DNA from: Gadus chalcogrammus
Taxonomy: Eukaryota; Chordata; Actinopteri; Gadiformes; Gadidae
Length of the DNA: 64,000 nt
NCBI RefSeq assembly: GCF_026213295.1
Contig: NC_079412.1
Span: 7,915,969 to 7,979,968 of the forward strand
Reading direction: 5' to 3'
Part shown: positions 44,130-54,690 of the stretch, piece by piece
Layout: each line of letters begins with the position of its first letter
Position numbering within the stretch: position 1 is the first letter of the stretch
Translations under genes and position numbers: made by a program
The notes under the pieces: model-generated
What the model was told of the DNA's origin: nothing
The model's input: only the letters and a program-made list of their open reading frames with translations
Database searches by the model: none

Positions 44130-46605
44130 CTTGTTACCTCCACTGGATTCTTCAAGAGGATCGAGGAAGAGAGCCTTTTTTTGTGATGGGATCATAACCT
44201 TTATCTTTTTTAATAATAAAGAATAAATTAGCGAGGATCTATGCTACTAAAAGAAACACTGCAATTCACCTACGCATACACATGGCAACACTGGAATTTT
44301 CCATTTACTTTATGGCAAGTAGACTATACTGAATATAAGTATGTAAAATAATAAGTATGCCGCAAGATTTCACTTAGTGAGTTTCCAGTGGTGGTTCTCG
44401 TTGATGATCCCAATGATGTACTTGTACATGTGTGGATCCAGCTAAAATAATAAAAAGTTCCAATTATTTATGGAGTTCATAACTTTGTACGGACACATCA
44501 GTTCAGTATTGGAGCAGGAAAAGCTTTCCCTAACCTTTACTTTCGGTTGTTTTCTTTTCCATATGTTGGACATCTTGAATGTGTCGATTGCCATAGCCCT
44601 GTCAGTGGACTTCACATTGAAGTCTCGCACCAGTAGATGCATGTAGGCATTCATGACCTGAAAGAAAGAAGACAAGGAAGATAATCAGTTAGATGAATAA
44701 GAAGGCTGTTCAATTACATTGGTTGGTAAAATGTAACACTTGCAATGGAAAAACAAGAGTACTAAAATGCTAATGATCCTGACATAATTTAAACTATACT
44801 CTAAGTGATACTAGAGTAGTGATGTCAAAATTATGCTCTAACAACATATATAACAACCAGAAAGTATTTAGTCCTTTACTATGAGCAAGGTCTTACCTCA
44901 CTTTCAAACTCCTTATCTGGAGCGGTTCTTGTGATGTCGGCAAAGAAGATTTGGTATGGCCCTATTTTTGAGAGCAGCACATACACATCTGTTCCTTGCC
45001 AAGCTTCTTCTACACCTGCAATATTAAGGTATAATAAATACTGGAAGCATCCACATAATATTTAACATGTAGAAAACTATAACATTAGATTATAAATAGC
45101 ATGAGGTTCATAGAAAATTTGCCAGAATGTATATACATATATATAATCAACTTCAGCAAATTCCAAACATGCATTTAACGTACATTTTGCTGGGTCTATG
45201 ACTGGGGATGCTGGGGTGGATGCTGGTGCTGTAGAGGTGGCTGCTGGGGTGGATGCTGGTGCTGCTGGGGTGGATGCTGGTGCTGTAGCGGTGGCTGCTG
45301 GGGTGGATGCTGGTGCTGCTGGGGTGGATGCTGGTGCTGTAGCGGTGGCTGCTGCGGTGGATGCTGGTGCTGTAGCGGTGGACGCTGGGGTGGATGCTGG
45401 TGCTGTAGCGGTGGACGCTGGGGTGGATGCTGGTGCTGTAGCGGTGGACGCTGGGGTGGATGCTGGTGCTGTAGCGGTGGACGCTGGGGTGGATGCTGGT
45501 GCTGTAGCGGTGGCTGCTGCGGTGGATGCTGGTGCTGTAGCGGTGGATGCTGCGGTGGATGCTGGTGCTTTAGCACTGGACGCTGGGTTGGATGCTGGTG
45601 CTGTAGCGGTGGCTGCTGCGGTGGATGCTGGTGCTGTAGCGGTGGCTGCTGGGGTGGATGCTGCTGCTGTAGCGGTGGACGCTGGGTTGGATGCTGCCAC
45701 TGTGGTGCCGGCTGGCTTGAGGTTTCCTTTCAAAGGGGATGTGAGGACAACACCATTCACATCCACCAAGTCAGCACTTTTATTCTCCACTGATGACACA
45801 GTGTATGGCCCCAGGTAATTGGGGTCCAGCTTGCCTCCTTTCCTTTGCCGGCTCCTAATGCTCACCCTCCAGACCACGTCACCAACATTACATTTCTGAA
45901 TAGATGATTTCAGGGACATCCTCTTCATTTTCTCTCGTGCTTTTTTGGTGTTCCCCTCAGCACACAAGAGAATTTTGCCGATATTGAGGGCAGAGTCAGT
46001 CAGGTTGTCTTTGGCCACAGTGTCCTCGACACTGCTGTCAATCTGAAAATGTATTTTAAGTTTATAGGGTGATATTTATAGAAAAGGTTACATTTATTAG
46101 TATTTCAGTCTTTGTAGTATTGAATATTTTGAGCAGGCTAAACCCGGTACTAACCTTGTACTGCTCTGGGATCTGTGATGGATATCGCGCCTTCCAAACA
46201 TCATGTAGAATGGTTAGAGATTTGTGGTCATTTGTTTTTTGGTCCTTAGGCCAAACATCACAGCATCAAGATGCATATCCCATTCCTTTGGGTTGTTTCC
46301 GACCAGTTTACAAAGTGCTCTGAAGAGATGATACCATCAAAGATTTATTAATATTGGTAGTTTTTCACCTTTGCAATATTGCTGTATTTTAAAGATAAGT
46401 TCATTTACATATGTTGATCTTTTCAAAGATATAGCATAATAAAGTACCATATTAGAACAACATTATTTTATAGTGAGTTTTATTACAATTTAAACATACA
46501 GATCATACTCTGTATGGTCCTTTCTACTAAACCATTGGTTTGTGGATGATATGGAGCACAAAGACTCCTTTTGATGTTCAACACCTCACAAACATTTTTG
46601 TTAAG
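44130..46605 (-). pseudogene. integrase C-terminus + Ulp1-like protease, integrase gene copy 2
   Basis: Minus-strand exons with good splice sites. 46605-46509: CAPYHPQTNGLVERTIQ with the integrase catalytic Glu. About 46324-46148: LCKLVGNNPKEWDMHLDAVM and PFYMMFGR, with a stop and a 1-nt shift. 46042-45184: VAKDNLTDSALNIGKIL, then the GPY-type module (VGDVVWR, GGKLDPNYLGPYTVSSVEN), then a long Ala/Pro/Ser/Thr repeat, donor AAAAT/GTACGT. 45015-44897: GVEEAWQGTDVYVLLSKIGP. 44657-44535: VMNAYMHLLVRDFNVKSTD, start of a Ulp1-like fold. 44441-44374: GIINENHHWKLT, catalytic His. 44198-44130: KKALFLDPLEESSGGNK, catalytic Asp. The Cys exon lies beyond the hAT insertion at 37213. Upstream zinc-finger and first-Asp exons were not found. 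Confidence 0.78.
45200..45710 (-). repeat. coding minisatellite in the integrase-Ulp1 gene
   Basis: About 30 repeats of GCCACCGCTACAGCACCAGC/ATCCACCCCAGC-type units, with 12-30-bp periodicity as read on the minus strand, coding for TATAPASTPAS. The frame stays open throughout. Plus-strand and other-frame ORFs (VDAGAVAVAAG and QHQHPPQ) are shadows. Confidence 0.9.
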
Positions 46606-48500
46606 CTGTTATTAGTAAAGAGTGACAAGAAAAAAAGAGAAACAGTTAAGGACATTGTGTAAGAAAGTATTTAACCAATTTCATGAAATTACAAAACAAG
46701 CCAGTAGCACTTGTGACTTAAGCCAGAATTATGATATGGCTCTTTAACCTAGAAGAAATGAATGAATGAATTAATAATATACCCCTATATTATGTGGATT
46801 ATGACCTATTTTTGTATCCAACTTTATGTACACCGATGTGATTGGTTGTTTTATTTTGTTTATGTATAGAAGTGCATTCTGGGTAATTGACCGTTAGTTG
46901 AGACTTAGCACATGCCATGACTGCTGATGATGTCCCGGAGCTGTGAAGCAATTCTTTATCGGCCGATTCTTTATCAAGATGACAGACGAATAATGAAACA
47001 CAACACCTACAATATATAAATAATGTATGTAATATTAAATGTATGAATATATTATTCATATAATGTTAATAACCTTTACAATAACCAAAATATTTTTTGA
47101 TTAGCCTTATGCAGCAAAATTCCTAGGAAATACACTAGGGCTAAAAGGGTTGAATGTTTGCTTGTTCTACCTTCAAAACATTTAATTTAAATGTATTTTA
47201 ATCAAGTTACATATTTCATGTTACCTTTGTCTTGACTTTTTGTCGAAGTTAGTCTTCATTTGATCTTCAGTTGGTCTTCGGTGCTTCTCATTACCCGCCA
47301 ATGTTGATTATCTCCCGTGAAAGGCAGGCAGGTCGGCGTTTGATTGGTGGGAGGAGTGATCGTCTCGTGCCAGGTAGCTCAGCGTTTGATTGATGGATGG
47401 AGTGTGTGCATTCGAGCTAAAAAGTGAACCTGCAGTACCCTTTTTTATTTTGTAAAGGGCCTCAAACGCACATTTGCAGGTTTTTGTGAATTGTGGGGTT
47501 TTATTTTTTCTTACAATTTCAATACTAGACATATCAGCAACGTCGCCCCTATCGATGTCAATGATTTCCCTGGTTGGGTCCAGGTTTTTCATCCCCACAA
47601 GGATTTTGTTCCCCATACCTTAAGTGTGCTGTCAGGTCTTGTTCCCCAAATAGTAATAAAGACACACACACACACACACACATGCAAACGCACACACACA
47701 CACACAGGTGGCCCACAGCATCATTTATGAAGGTTCTAAGACTAAGTGAGGATATGGATTTTAATGAGTTTATGTGGTAAGGTTTGGACATTTTCTACAT
47801 CCCCATTTTGTCGAAGCAGGCCCTCGGCTACAACATTTTTGGATAAAATCTTTTAATAAAAATGTATAGATATTTTTTTCTTTACAACAAGCAAAGTGTC
47901 CAAGGGATGGCTGCTTGGCCGGGCTACAAAGGGTGCTCCGTTGCCCCATCCAGCAGAACCTTGTTGTATTTCACAGGGATATATTATACTAGCTTAAAAA
48001 AAGAGTATACACTCAAACTAATGTTTTGACACTGATGTATTTTGCTGCCGGAAATAATACCAACCCTGATTAAACCCAAAATAGGATAAAATAATTGTAT
48101 CAAAAGCATGAGATATCCACACACCGGAAAAACACTACTACCACCGTAGAGACCGGAAATGGAGGCAAGCAAAGTGCTCAAAACGGGAAAGCTTATATAC
48201 TACTGACCTGGATCAATAAATAATAATTAACAAAATCGATCAAACCAATAAAATAAAGAATAAAATAAATGTACACATTTCCCTTTTTAAATGATCAGGC
48301 ATACATGGTATTAATTAGCATCGAGATAGAGCTTGTTAAAAAAGACATCTTCTGGGGGAGGATCACCCCAGTCCCTGTACAGGACATAATTTCATAGTTA
48401 CTCAGTTCAAGATATCTGTAACTTAAAATATTACTAGGAATAATGTAAGTAAGAACAAGAATGTAAAAATACGTTTTTACTATTATATTTACTGTTATAC
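46606..48500. other. non-coding or unrecognised
   Basis: No protein similarity recognised. A 102-residue minus-strand ORF (47308-47616) and an 86-residue one (46799-47059) have no motif or splice context that I recognise. Contains a CA-rich tract at 47665-47706. Confidence 0.4.
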
Positions 48501-48513
48501 TATTAATAATTCA

Positions 48514-48660
48514 TTTCATTTATATAGCGCATTTTTTTTCTTCAGGAAACTCAAAGCGCTCACAGTGAAGGGGGGGACCTCACTAACCATCACCAATGTG
48601 TAGCACCCACTTGGGGGATGCAGGGCAGCCGATTGGCGCCAGAATGCTCAATATATATTA
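48514..48660 (+). repeat. MITE/SINE-like repeat, TTTATATAGCGC type
   Basis: TTCATTTATATAGCGCATTT followed by CTCAAAGCGCTCACAGTG. The same phrase order recurs at 49808-49980. This repeat type is frequent in fish genomes; its class is uncertain. Confidence 0.5.
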
Positions 48661-49807
48661 TTATATGTAATATACGTGTATTATATTCTTATTAGTAAAA
48701 ATTGCCGATTGACACTAAAAGCTGAAGGGTTTACCGTTGGATAGGGAAAGACAGACAACAACAGAGTAAGAAACACAGATAGAGACGGATAGAAAAATAG
48801 ACACACAGCCGGAGAGAGACAGAAAGATAATGGGCTGAAGGAGATGAGAGGAGTGAGGGTGTGAGGAGAGGAGTGTGTTAGATGAAGGAAGCGGTGTGCT
48901 CGGTGTCTGGGGTTCATGAGCTCCTATCCTCTTTAAACCTCTCCCAGCAGGATCTTCCTCTCTATCGACGTCCGCCTCCAAGAAATCCTTGAATAGTTCT
49001 CAGTCTGTAAAGGGATTTTCACCCACAAAATAGCAGCGTTGTGAGTGCTCGGGTTCAGAGTCGACACAGCTGGGGATCCCGGTCACTACAGCAGCAGGCA
49101 CAGCGGCTCTCAATGTGGAGTTCAGGTAGAAACCAAGCTAACTTCTTCTGCTCTCTTTCTCTCTGCTTTGTAATAATACTCTTTTGAGGATAATTTAAAT
49201 GTTTGGTATTTTGTACAAGGGTGGTTCTGTTCAGTTTAAATTGGATGGGCATGGTTTTCTCAACTTTGTGTGTCCTTCGAGTCTTCTTTTTTTAGGTAAC
49301 TAAAATTGCATTGACTTCAAGACAAAAACATTGTCAAATATAGATTAGTGTGCTGCATCATTTGGCATTCTTGTAGAATTGAAGTTGTTTTATGAGACCC
49401 GAAGCAACTAATGCAGGACATTTGAGTCCGTCCCCGTCTGTAACAGTGAACTGTTTTCTCTGTCTAACCTTAACCCTATCTGGATGAAGGTATAGATGTT
49501 AATATTCAATCTTGCTGTACATGTTAATTTTTGAACGCTCCTCCCGATAGCAACACCTGTTCAGAGCACCACCTCACACCCGTATGTCAGCTAAGCTGTG
49601 TGTGTGTGTGTTTGTGTGTAGGTGTGGGTGTGAGTAAGAGAGAAAGAGAGAGAGCGCGAGGATACATTTTGATGATGACCAAAACAAACAAGGCAATATA
49701 ATTACCGTTACCAGTTAAATGTGTGACATTGCAGAAGGGCAGTGTTGGGCCAGCTACTTTGAAAATGTAGTGAGCTAAGCTACCACTTACTCAGTAAATG
49801 TAAATGT

Positions 49808-49985
49808 AAATAGACTGCATTTATATAGCGCTTTATCTAACTATTGGCCACCCAAAGCGCTTCACAATATTGCCTCACATTCACCATTCACGCACACATT
49901 CACACACCGACGGCGGAGTCAGCCATGCAAGGCGACAGCCAGCCAACCCGCTCTACCTCCTGAGCTACTGCCGCCCGGTGCAGGT
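49808..49985 (+). repeat. TTTATATAGCGC-type repeat, second copy
   Basis: GCATTTATATAGCGCTTTAT, CCCAAAGCGCTTCACAATAT, ACATTCACACACCGACGGCG and GAGTCAGCCATGCAAGGCGA in series. A longer version of the repeat at 48514. Confidence 0.6.
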
Positions 49986-50636
49986 TGAAGTACACACTAC
50001 GCTTCGATTTCACCAAAGGCTGAATTAAAAGTACATTTTTTTCTACATGTTGCTCATCAACGAGGTTGTGAAGTAGTAACTTCTTGCAAATCTGTCAAAA
50101 TAATAGTTTTTTCCTCTGTGTTTATAATCTTTATTCAGTCATTGCGCTGGGACTGAACTGACGAGATATTCTCTTATATTATGAATCTTAAAGACTGCGT
50201 CTGGTTCTCAGACTCTCTGGTACTTCAACAATAAATAAAGACATAGTGGGGGTTATCTCAGCCATGGTGGAGAAGGAATTGGGGGGAAAGGAACTTTGGC
50301 TTTTATTCACCGAAGTCCAGATTGAACTGCGACATGGAGGAGAAAGGGATTGTTGGGTGTCCCTGTTCCGAACAATCTTGAGTGCTTAAATTGTGGATAA
50401 TGCAATTTATTTTCTTGATTCATATTTTTTATTTGGAAATGTTGAAGAGCACAGAATGCACTGAGCATACATTTTAACTAACATTTCCATCTTTTATTTT
50501 TTTTCAACAAATTCATCCCACCCGCCCCACCCGCTTGAGTGTGTAGTACACACAGCTAGAATAACAAAAATAAAGAGATGGATAAATAAAAACAATAATA
50601 AAAAGTAAAAATAAATAAATATATATACATATATAT

Positions 50637-50712
50637 TAGTGCTGTCAAGTGATTAAAATATTTAATCGCATTAATGTCATTGTTAACTTGCGATTAATCA
50701 CAATTTTTTTTA
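50637..50712 (+). repeat. TAGTGCTGTCAA-type MITE end
   Basis: TTAGTGCTGTCAAGTGATTA then ATTTAATCGCATTAATGTCA and GCGATTAATCACAATTTTTT, a phrase group I recognise as a common fish repeat terminus. No partner end identified. Confidence 0.45.
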
Positions 50713-51234
50713 GATTCTCAATATCCCTTGATTTCGTTCTGCTAGCCTTTTAGTGAGATCAGAGAGTGGTGAGAAGGATAGTAATAAAATATATTTGGTA
50801 AGATGGATATAAGAAGAGAGACCCGCGGTGAATTAAACTTGGTCCACTTGACATCGGATAGGTGCATGACAGTGGTAGGATTACTGTAAAACTTCGATAG
50901 CCCAGGCTTTTATTTGTTTCAATCACTGAATTTTCGAACAAGCTCTTGCTCAGCAAAGATGGGAAATACTATAACATTTCTTATTTAAACCAGTATGAAT
51001 ATTCCTACCGTACGTAGGCCTATACACATTACCAGGCTATCGAATAACGCCTACACACACACACACAGACACACACACAGGGGCGCAGACGTGACTTTTG
51101 AACTGGGGAGGACCAAGCTGTCAGCAAATGATTTCAACTCAATAAGTTATTTTTGTGTAGTTTGGGCTTTAACTAGAGCTGAAGTAGTTACTTTCGTAAT
51201 AGCCTATTGGCCAATGGTTTGCACTAAAAAGCCA

Positions 51235-51322
51235 GAAAATCTCAAAATGGATCCCCTCGAACCATTGGCCAGGATTCCTGGCCAATGGTTCGAGGGGATT
51301 CATTTTGATTTTTTTTGAGATT
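51235..51322. other. near-perfect hairpin
   Basis: CCCCTCGAACCATTGGCCAGGA is followed, one base later, by its exact reverse complement. Pairing extends outward with mismatches through ATGGAT/ATTCAT and TCTCAAAA/TTTTTTTTGAGA. This is a 22-bp perfect core stem with about 40 bp of total arm. The neighbouring 51210 phrase GGCCAATGGTTTG partly repeats the arm. Confidence 0.8.
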
Positions 51323-52189
51323 TTATTAATGAAGAGACCCGCATGCAAGAATGAGTTCACGTCTGAGTGTAGGCTACAAACGCAATTAACTATTTACAAG
51401 TGCAAAAACGCCAACATATTCCTTATTTTGCTGACCACTTTTGGGTTAGGGACGGGTTAGGGTTTATTATCCTGACGAAAGCCTCGTAAGGAAAGTTCCT
51501 CTGCGTCTCTCTCGTAAATCGCACCATCTTTCAACGTCTTTGTTTAATACGACTGCATCACCTTCTCTAACATGATCAGCAGCTCGCGGATTTCACTTTC
51601 TCTCCAGTTAGAACTGCTCATGATGATATCGCTGCGTTGTCTCTGTGGAGACAGTGCAGCAACACCTCTACCCAACGTGATCACGCATGACATTTACGTG
51701 ATTTATAAGTACGTCTTTTAAGAGTCATCCAGTGCTTGGTAGGCATATGACTAAGCCAGCTGACAAGATGCACTTTCATCAATCCATTCCTTGAACTAGC
51801 CTTTGATAATGTTCTGGCCCGCCACCTACTGGCTGGAAAAAAAATTGGCCCGAGGCCAAACTTAGTTGCCGACCCCTGCTCTAAGTGAATATTTTATTTT
51901 CTCTATTTGTATAAAGTGCATCAGGTCGCTCATCCACAAAGACACTTTGGGAGGGTTTTTTGATTTCCAATGTAATCATATTCTTCTGTGTGCAAGTAGT
52001 GTCACAAAGGCCAGTATATTTTATAGGTTTTCCTTAGTATAGAATGTTTTCGGTCTGTGATACCAAATATTTTTATGCTTATTTTATATTTTTTTACTTC
52101 GTTTCTTTTCATATGGTTTCTTATCTTTATTTATTTTATCTTGTACTTTTGCTGGTATGTGAATGTTGTGAATGTTGAGGAACCAAGCC

Positions 52190-52255
52190 TAAGATTTTTA
52201 CTCTTGTGTACTGTACAATAAGATGTAATAAAAGTGATTCTGATTCTGATTCTGA
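52190..52255 (+). mobile_element. LINE 3' end with (GATTCT)n tail
   Basis: GTACTGTACAATAAGATGTAATAAAAG and then three GATTCT units; AATAAA at 52227-52232. Resembles the 3' terminus of a Rex1/L2-type LINE on the plus strand. It abuts the end of the minus-strand L1 remnant. Confidence 0.5.
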
Positions 52256-54690
52256 CTCAAATATGGCTGCTACTGCATTGGGTTGGAAATCAATATTGAG
52301 CGCCTCAGATAATAATTTCCAAAACGGCTTGTACCGGCTAATCACACCACAACCTGGTGCCATGCCATGGAAACTTTAAGTTGGCAGGAGTCTGGTGTCA
52401 CCTGGCACAACTGGCATCTGAATTAGGGTATATTTGAGCTAATCTTGCTTTGGAATAGTGAACCCGGTGTAAAACTTTAAATTGTATTATACTTAGTTTT
52501 GCACATCATTCACTCTTTGTACAGTACAGTTCCACATGTCATCCATGTCTTCCAACAAGTCATCCGCCCAGTCCGCCCTTATCTTCGTGATGGATATGTT
52601 TTCAAGAGAAGCTATACAATCATGTATTCTAGAAATGAGCCTTTTTTAATTAAAAGGAGACTCTAGCATTTCATCTAAGCCTGGCACTGAGGAGTCATTT
52701 GGAAAGTTGGGGTCATGACACATAAGGAAATGGCGTGCTTGAAAATATCTAAATAAGCTAGATCGGGGAAGGCCAAATTTGTGTGATAAGATGTCAAAGC
52801 TTGCGAATACACGGTTTATGTACATATCTTTAAACTTAGAAATGCCTAGTCTACGCCAAAGTGAGAATGTAGTATCTAATTTAGCTGTGAGGAAGAGGTG
52901 GTTGTTGCATATAGGACTTAAGCTAAGAATGTTTAAAACCAAAGTACTGTCTCATTTTAAACCAGATCTTCAGGGTATTAATGACAATTGGGTTATTTGT
53001 GAACTGGGAAATAGATACGGGGAGACTGGAAGTGACCAGAGCCGTGAGAGATGTTGAGATGTACGAAGTAGCTTCGTAGTGGCACCAGTCTTTATCTGGC
53101 GTATGAAGCTAAAACATAATTTTTTGAACATTTGCAGCCACATAGCAATAGAAAAGATTAGGAAGAGCTAAGCCTGCCTGTAATTTAGGTCTCTGTAGGA
53201 GATTTATACGTACCCTAGGATTCTTACCATTCCATATAAAAGAAATAAAAGCACTATCAATACATTTAAAGAAAGATCTAGGAAGGAAAAGTGGGATAGA
53301 TTGGAACAGGTAGAGGAATTTGGGGAGCACACCCATCTTAATGACATTCACTTTTCCTTCCAAGGACAAGTGGAGTGATCTCCATTTCTTTAGATCAAAT
53401 TTTACTTTAACTAGTAGAGGTGCAAAAATTTCCTGGTAAAGGTTTTTCATATCTCTTGTGATGTTGATGCCCAAACATTTAAAGCCGTTTCTAGACATTT
53501 TAAACAGCAAAACATTATCCTGGATTTGAAGAGCCGAATTATTAACAGGGTAGCATTCACTTTTACTAAAGTTCAGTTTATATCCAAAAAATTTACCAAA
53601 TCTTAACAAAGCATGGGTGATATGAGGTACACTTAGAGTAGGGTCAGACTCTAATAATAACAAATCATCAGCATATAGGCTTAGTCTATGTTCTTCTCCT
53701 CCTCTAAAAAGTCCACTTATTGATGGCAATGATTTGAGTGTGATGGATAAGGGCTCTATGGCCAGGGCAAATAACAGTGGACTGATTGGACATCCCTGAC
53801 GGGTCCCACTTGATAGAGTGAAATACTGTGATGGCCTACCGTTTGTAACCACAGAGGCCTTGGGTGAGCTATAAGGGAATTTAATCCATGAAATAAAATT
53901 TGGACCGTAACCAAATTTCTTTAAACACGTGAATAGATATTCCCACTCAACCCTATCAAAAGCTTTCGATGCGTCCAGCGAGATGACCACCCGGGTACCC
54001 CACTGGACGCAGGGGAGTGAATCCATAAACATTTCAAGTGGAATTGGGGATCATTTCTTAGAAAAAGTTTTAAAGAATTCTATTGGGTAGCCGTCGGGGC
54101 CAGGTGTCTTACCATTTTGCATTGCCATTAACGCGTTGATAAGTTCAGGCAACTGTAATGGGAGTTCGGCCTTTGTCTAATGCGTTTCATTTATGGTAGG
54201 AGCCCCAAAATTGCAAAAGAAATGTTCCACATCAGTTCTATCACTGGTCACTTCTGACAGAATAAAATGAGTACAAGGTCAGTAGTTTGTTTGCCGTTTG
54301 GTTTCGCTATTTGTGAAATTTGTTGAGCAACAGATTGGGACTTAAGTTGGTGTGCTAAAAGGCGGCCAGCCTTTTCTTCGTGTTCATGGGCATATCCACG
54401 TGATTTTAACAGCATTTTTTCTGTCTCACCAGATGACAACAAGTTTTATTGAGTTTGGAGGTGAAGCTTTTTTTTATAGAGTTCGGGGGACGAAGACGTA
54501 GAGTACTGCAAATCTACTGTGTTTATTGATTTAATAAGCTGGTCTTGTTCAAGTCTTCGCATCTTATTGATTGTTGGTGAATATGATATAATCACACCTC
54601 TGATCACAGCCTTCAGTGTCTCCCAAAGCAGTGAGGGGGAGATGTTATCTTTTTGATTAAATTCTGTAGAGTTTCAATTTCTTTGTTTAT
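52256..54690 (-). mobile_element. L1-like LINE ORF2 remnant
   Basis: Minus strand, 5'-truncated near 54690 (SLLWETLKAVIRGVIISYS). Next come KAGRLLAHQLKSQSVAQQIS and QNGKTPGPDGYPIEFFKTF near 54130. A small deletion follows, then the open 53109-54032 RT block: VISLDASKAFDRVEWEYLF, SGTRQGCPISPLLFALAIEP, LSLYADDLLLL with the catalytic YADD, and GFKCLGINITRD. Past 53109 the C-terminal region continues in pieces (FKDMYINRVFASFDILSHKF; LPRSSLFRYFQARHFL; SEALNIDFQPNAVAAIF) to about 52256. Stops and shifts are several. No endonuclease part. Confidence 0.85.

Noticed and set aside
45198..45818. 206-residue plus-strand ORF of VDAGAVAV repeats and a 126-residue QHQHPPQ ORF
   Set aside because: Shadow frames of the minisatellite in the minus-strand integrase-Ulp1 gene, which has domain and splice support.
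47308..47616. 102-residue minus-strand ORF
   Set aside because: Not repetitive, but no motif, no neighbouring exons and no homology that I can recognise; could not be supported as a gene.
48681..48981. Overlapping minus-strand ORFs rich in Ser/Leu/Pro
   Set aside because: Pyrimidine-rich low-complexity sequence; no start context or splice support.
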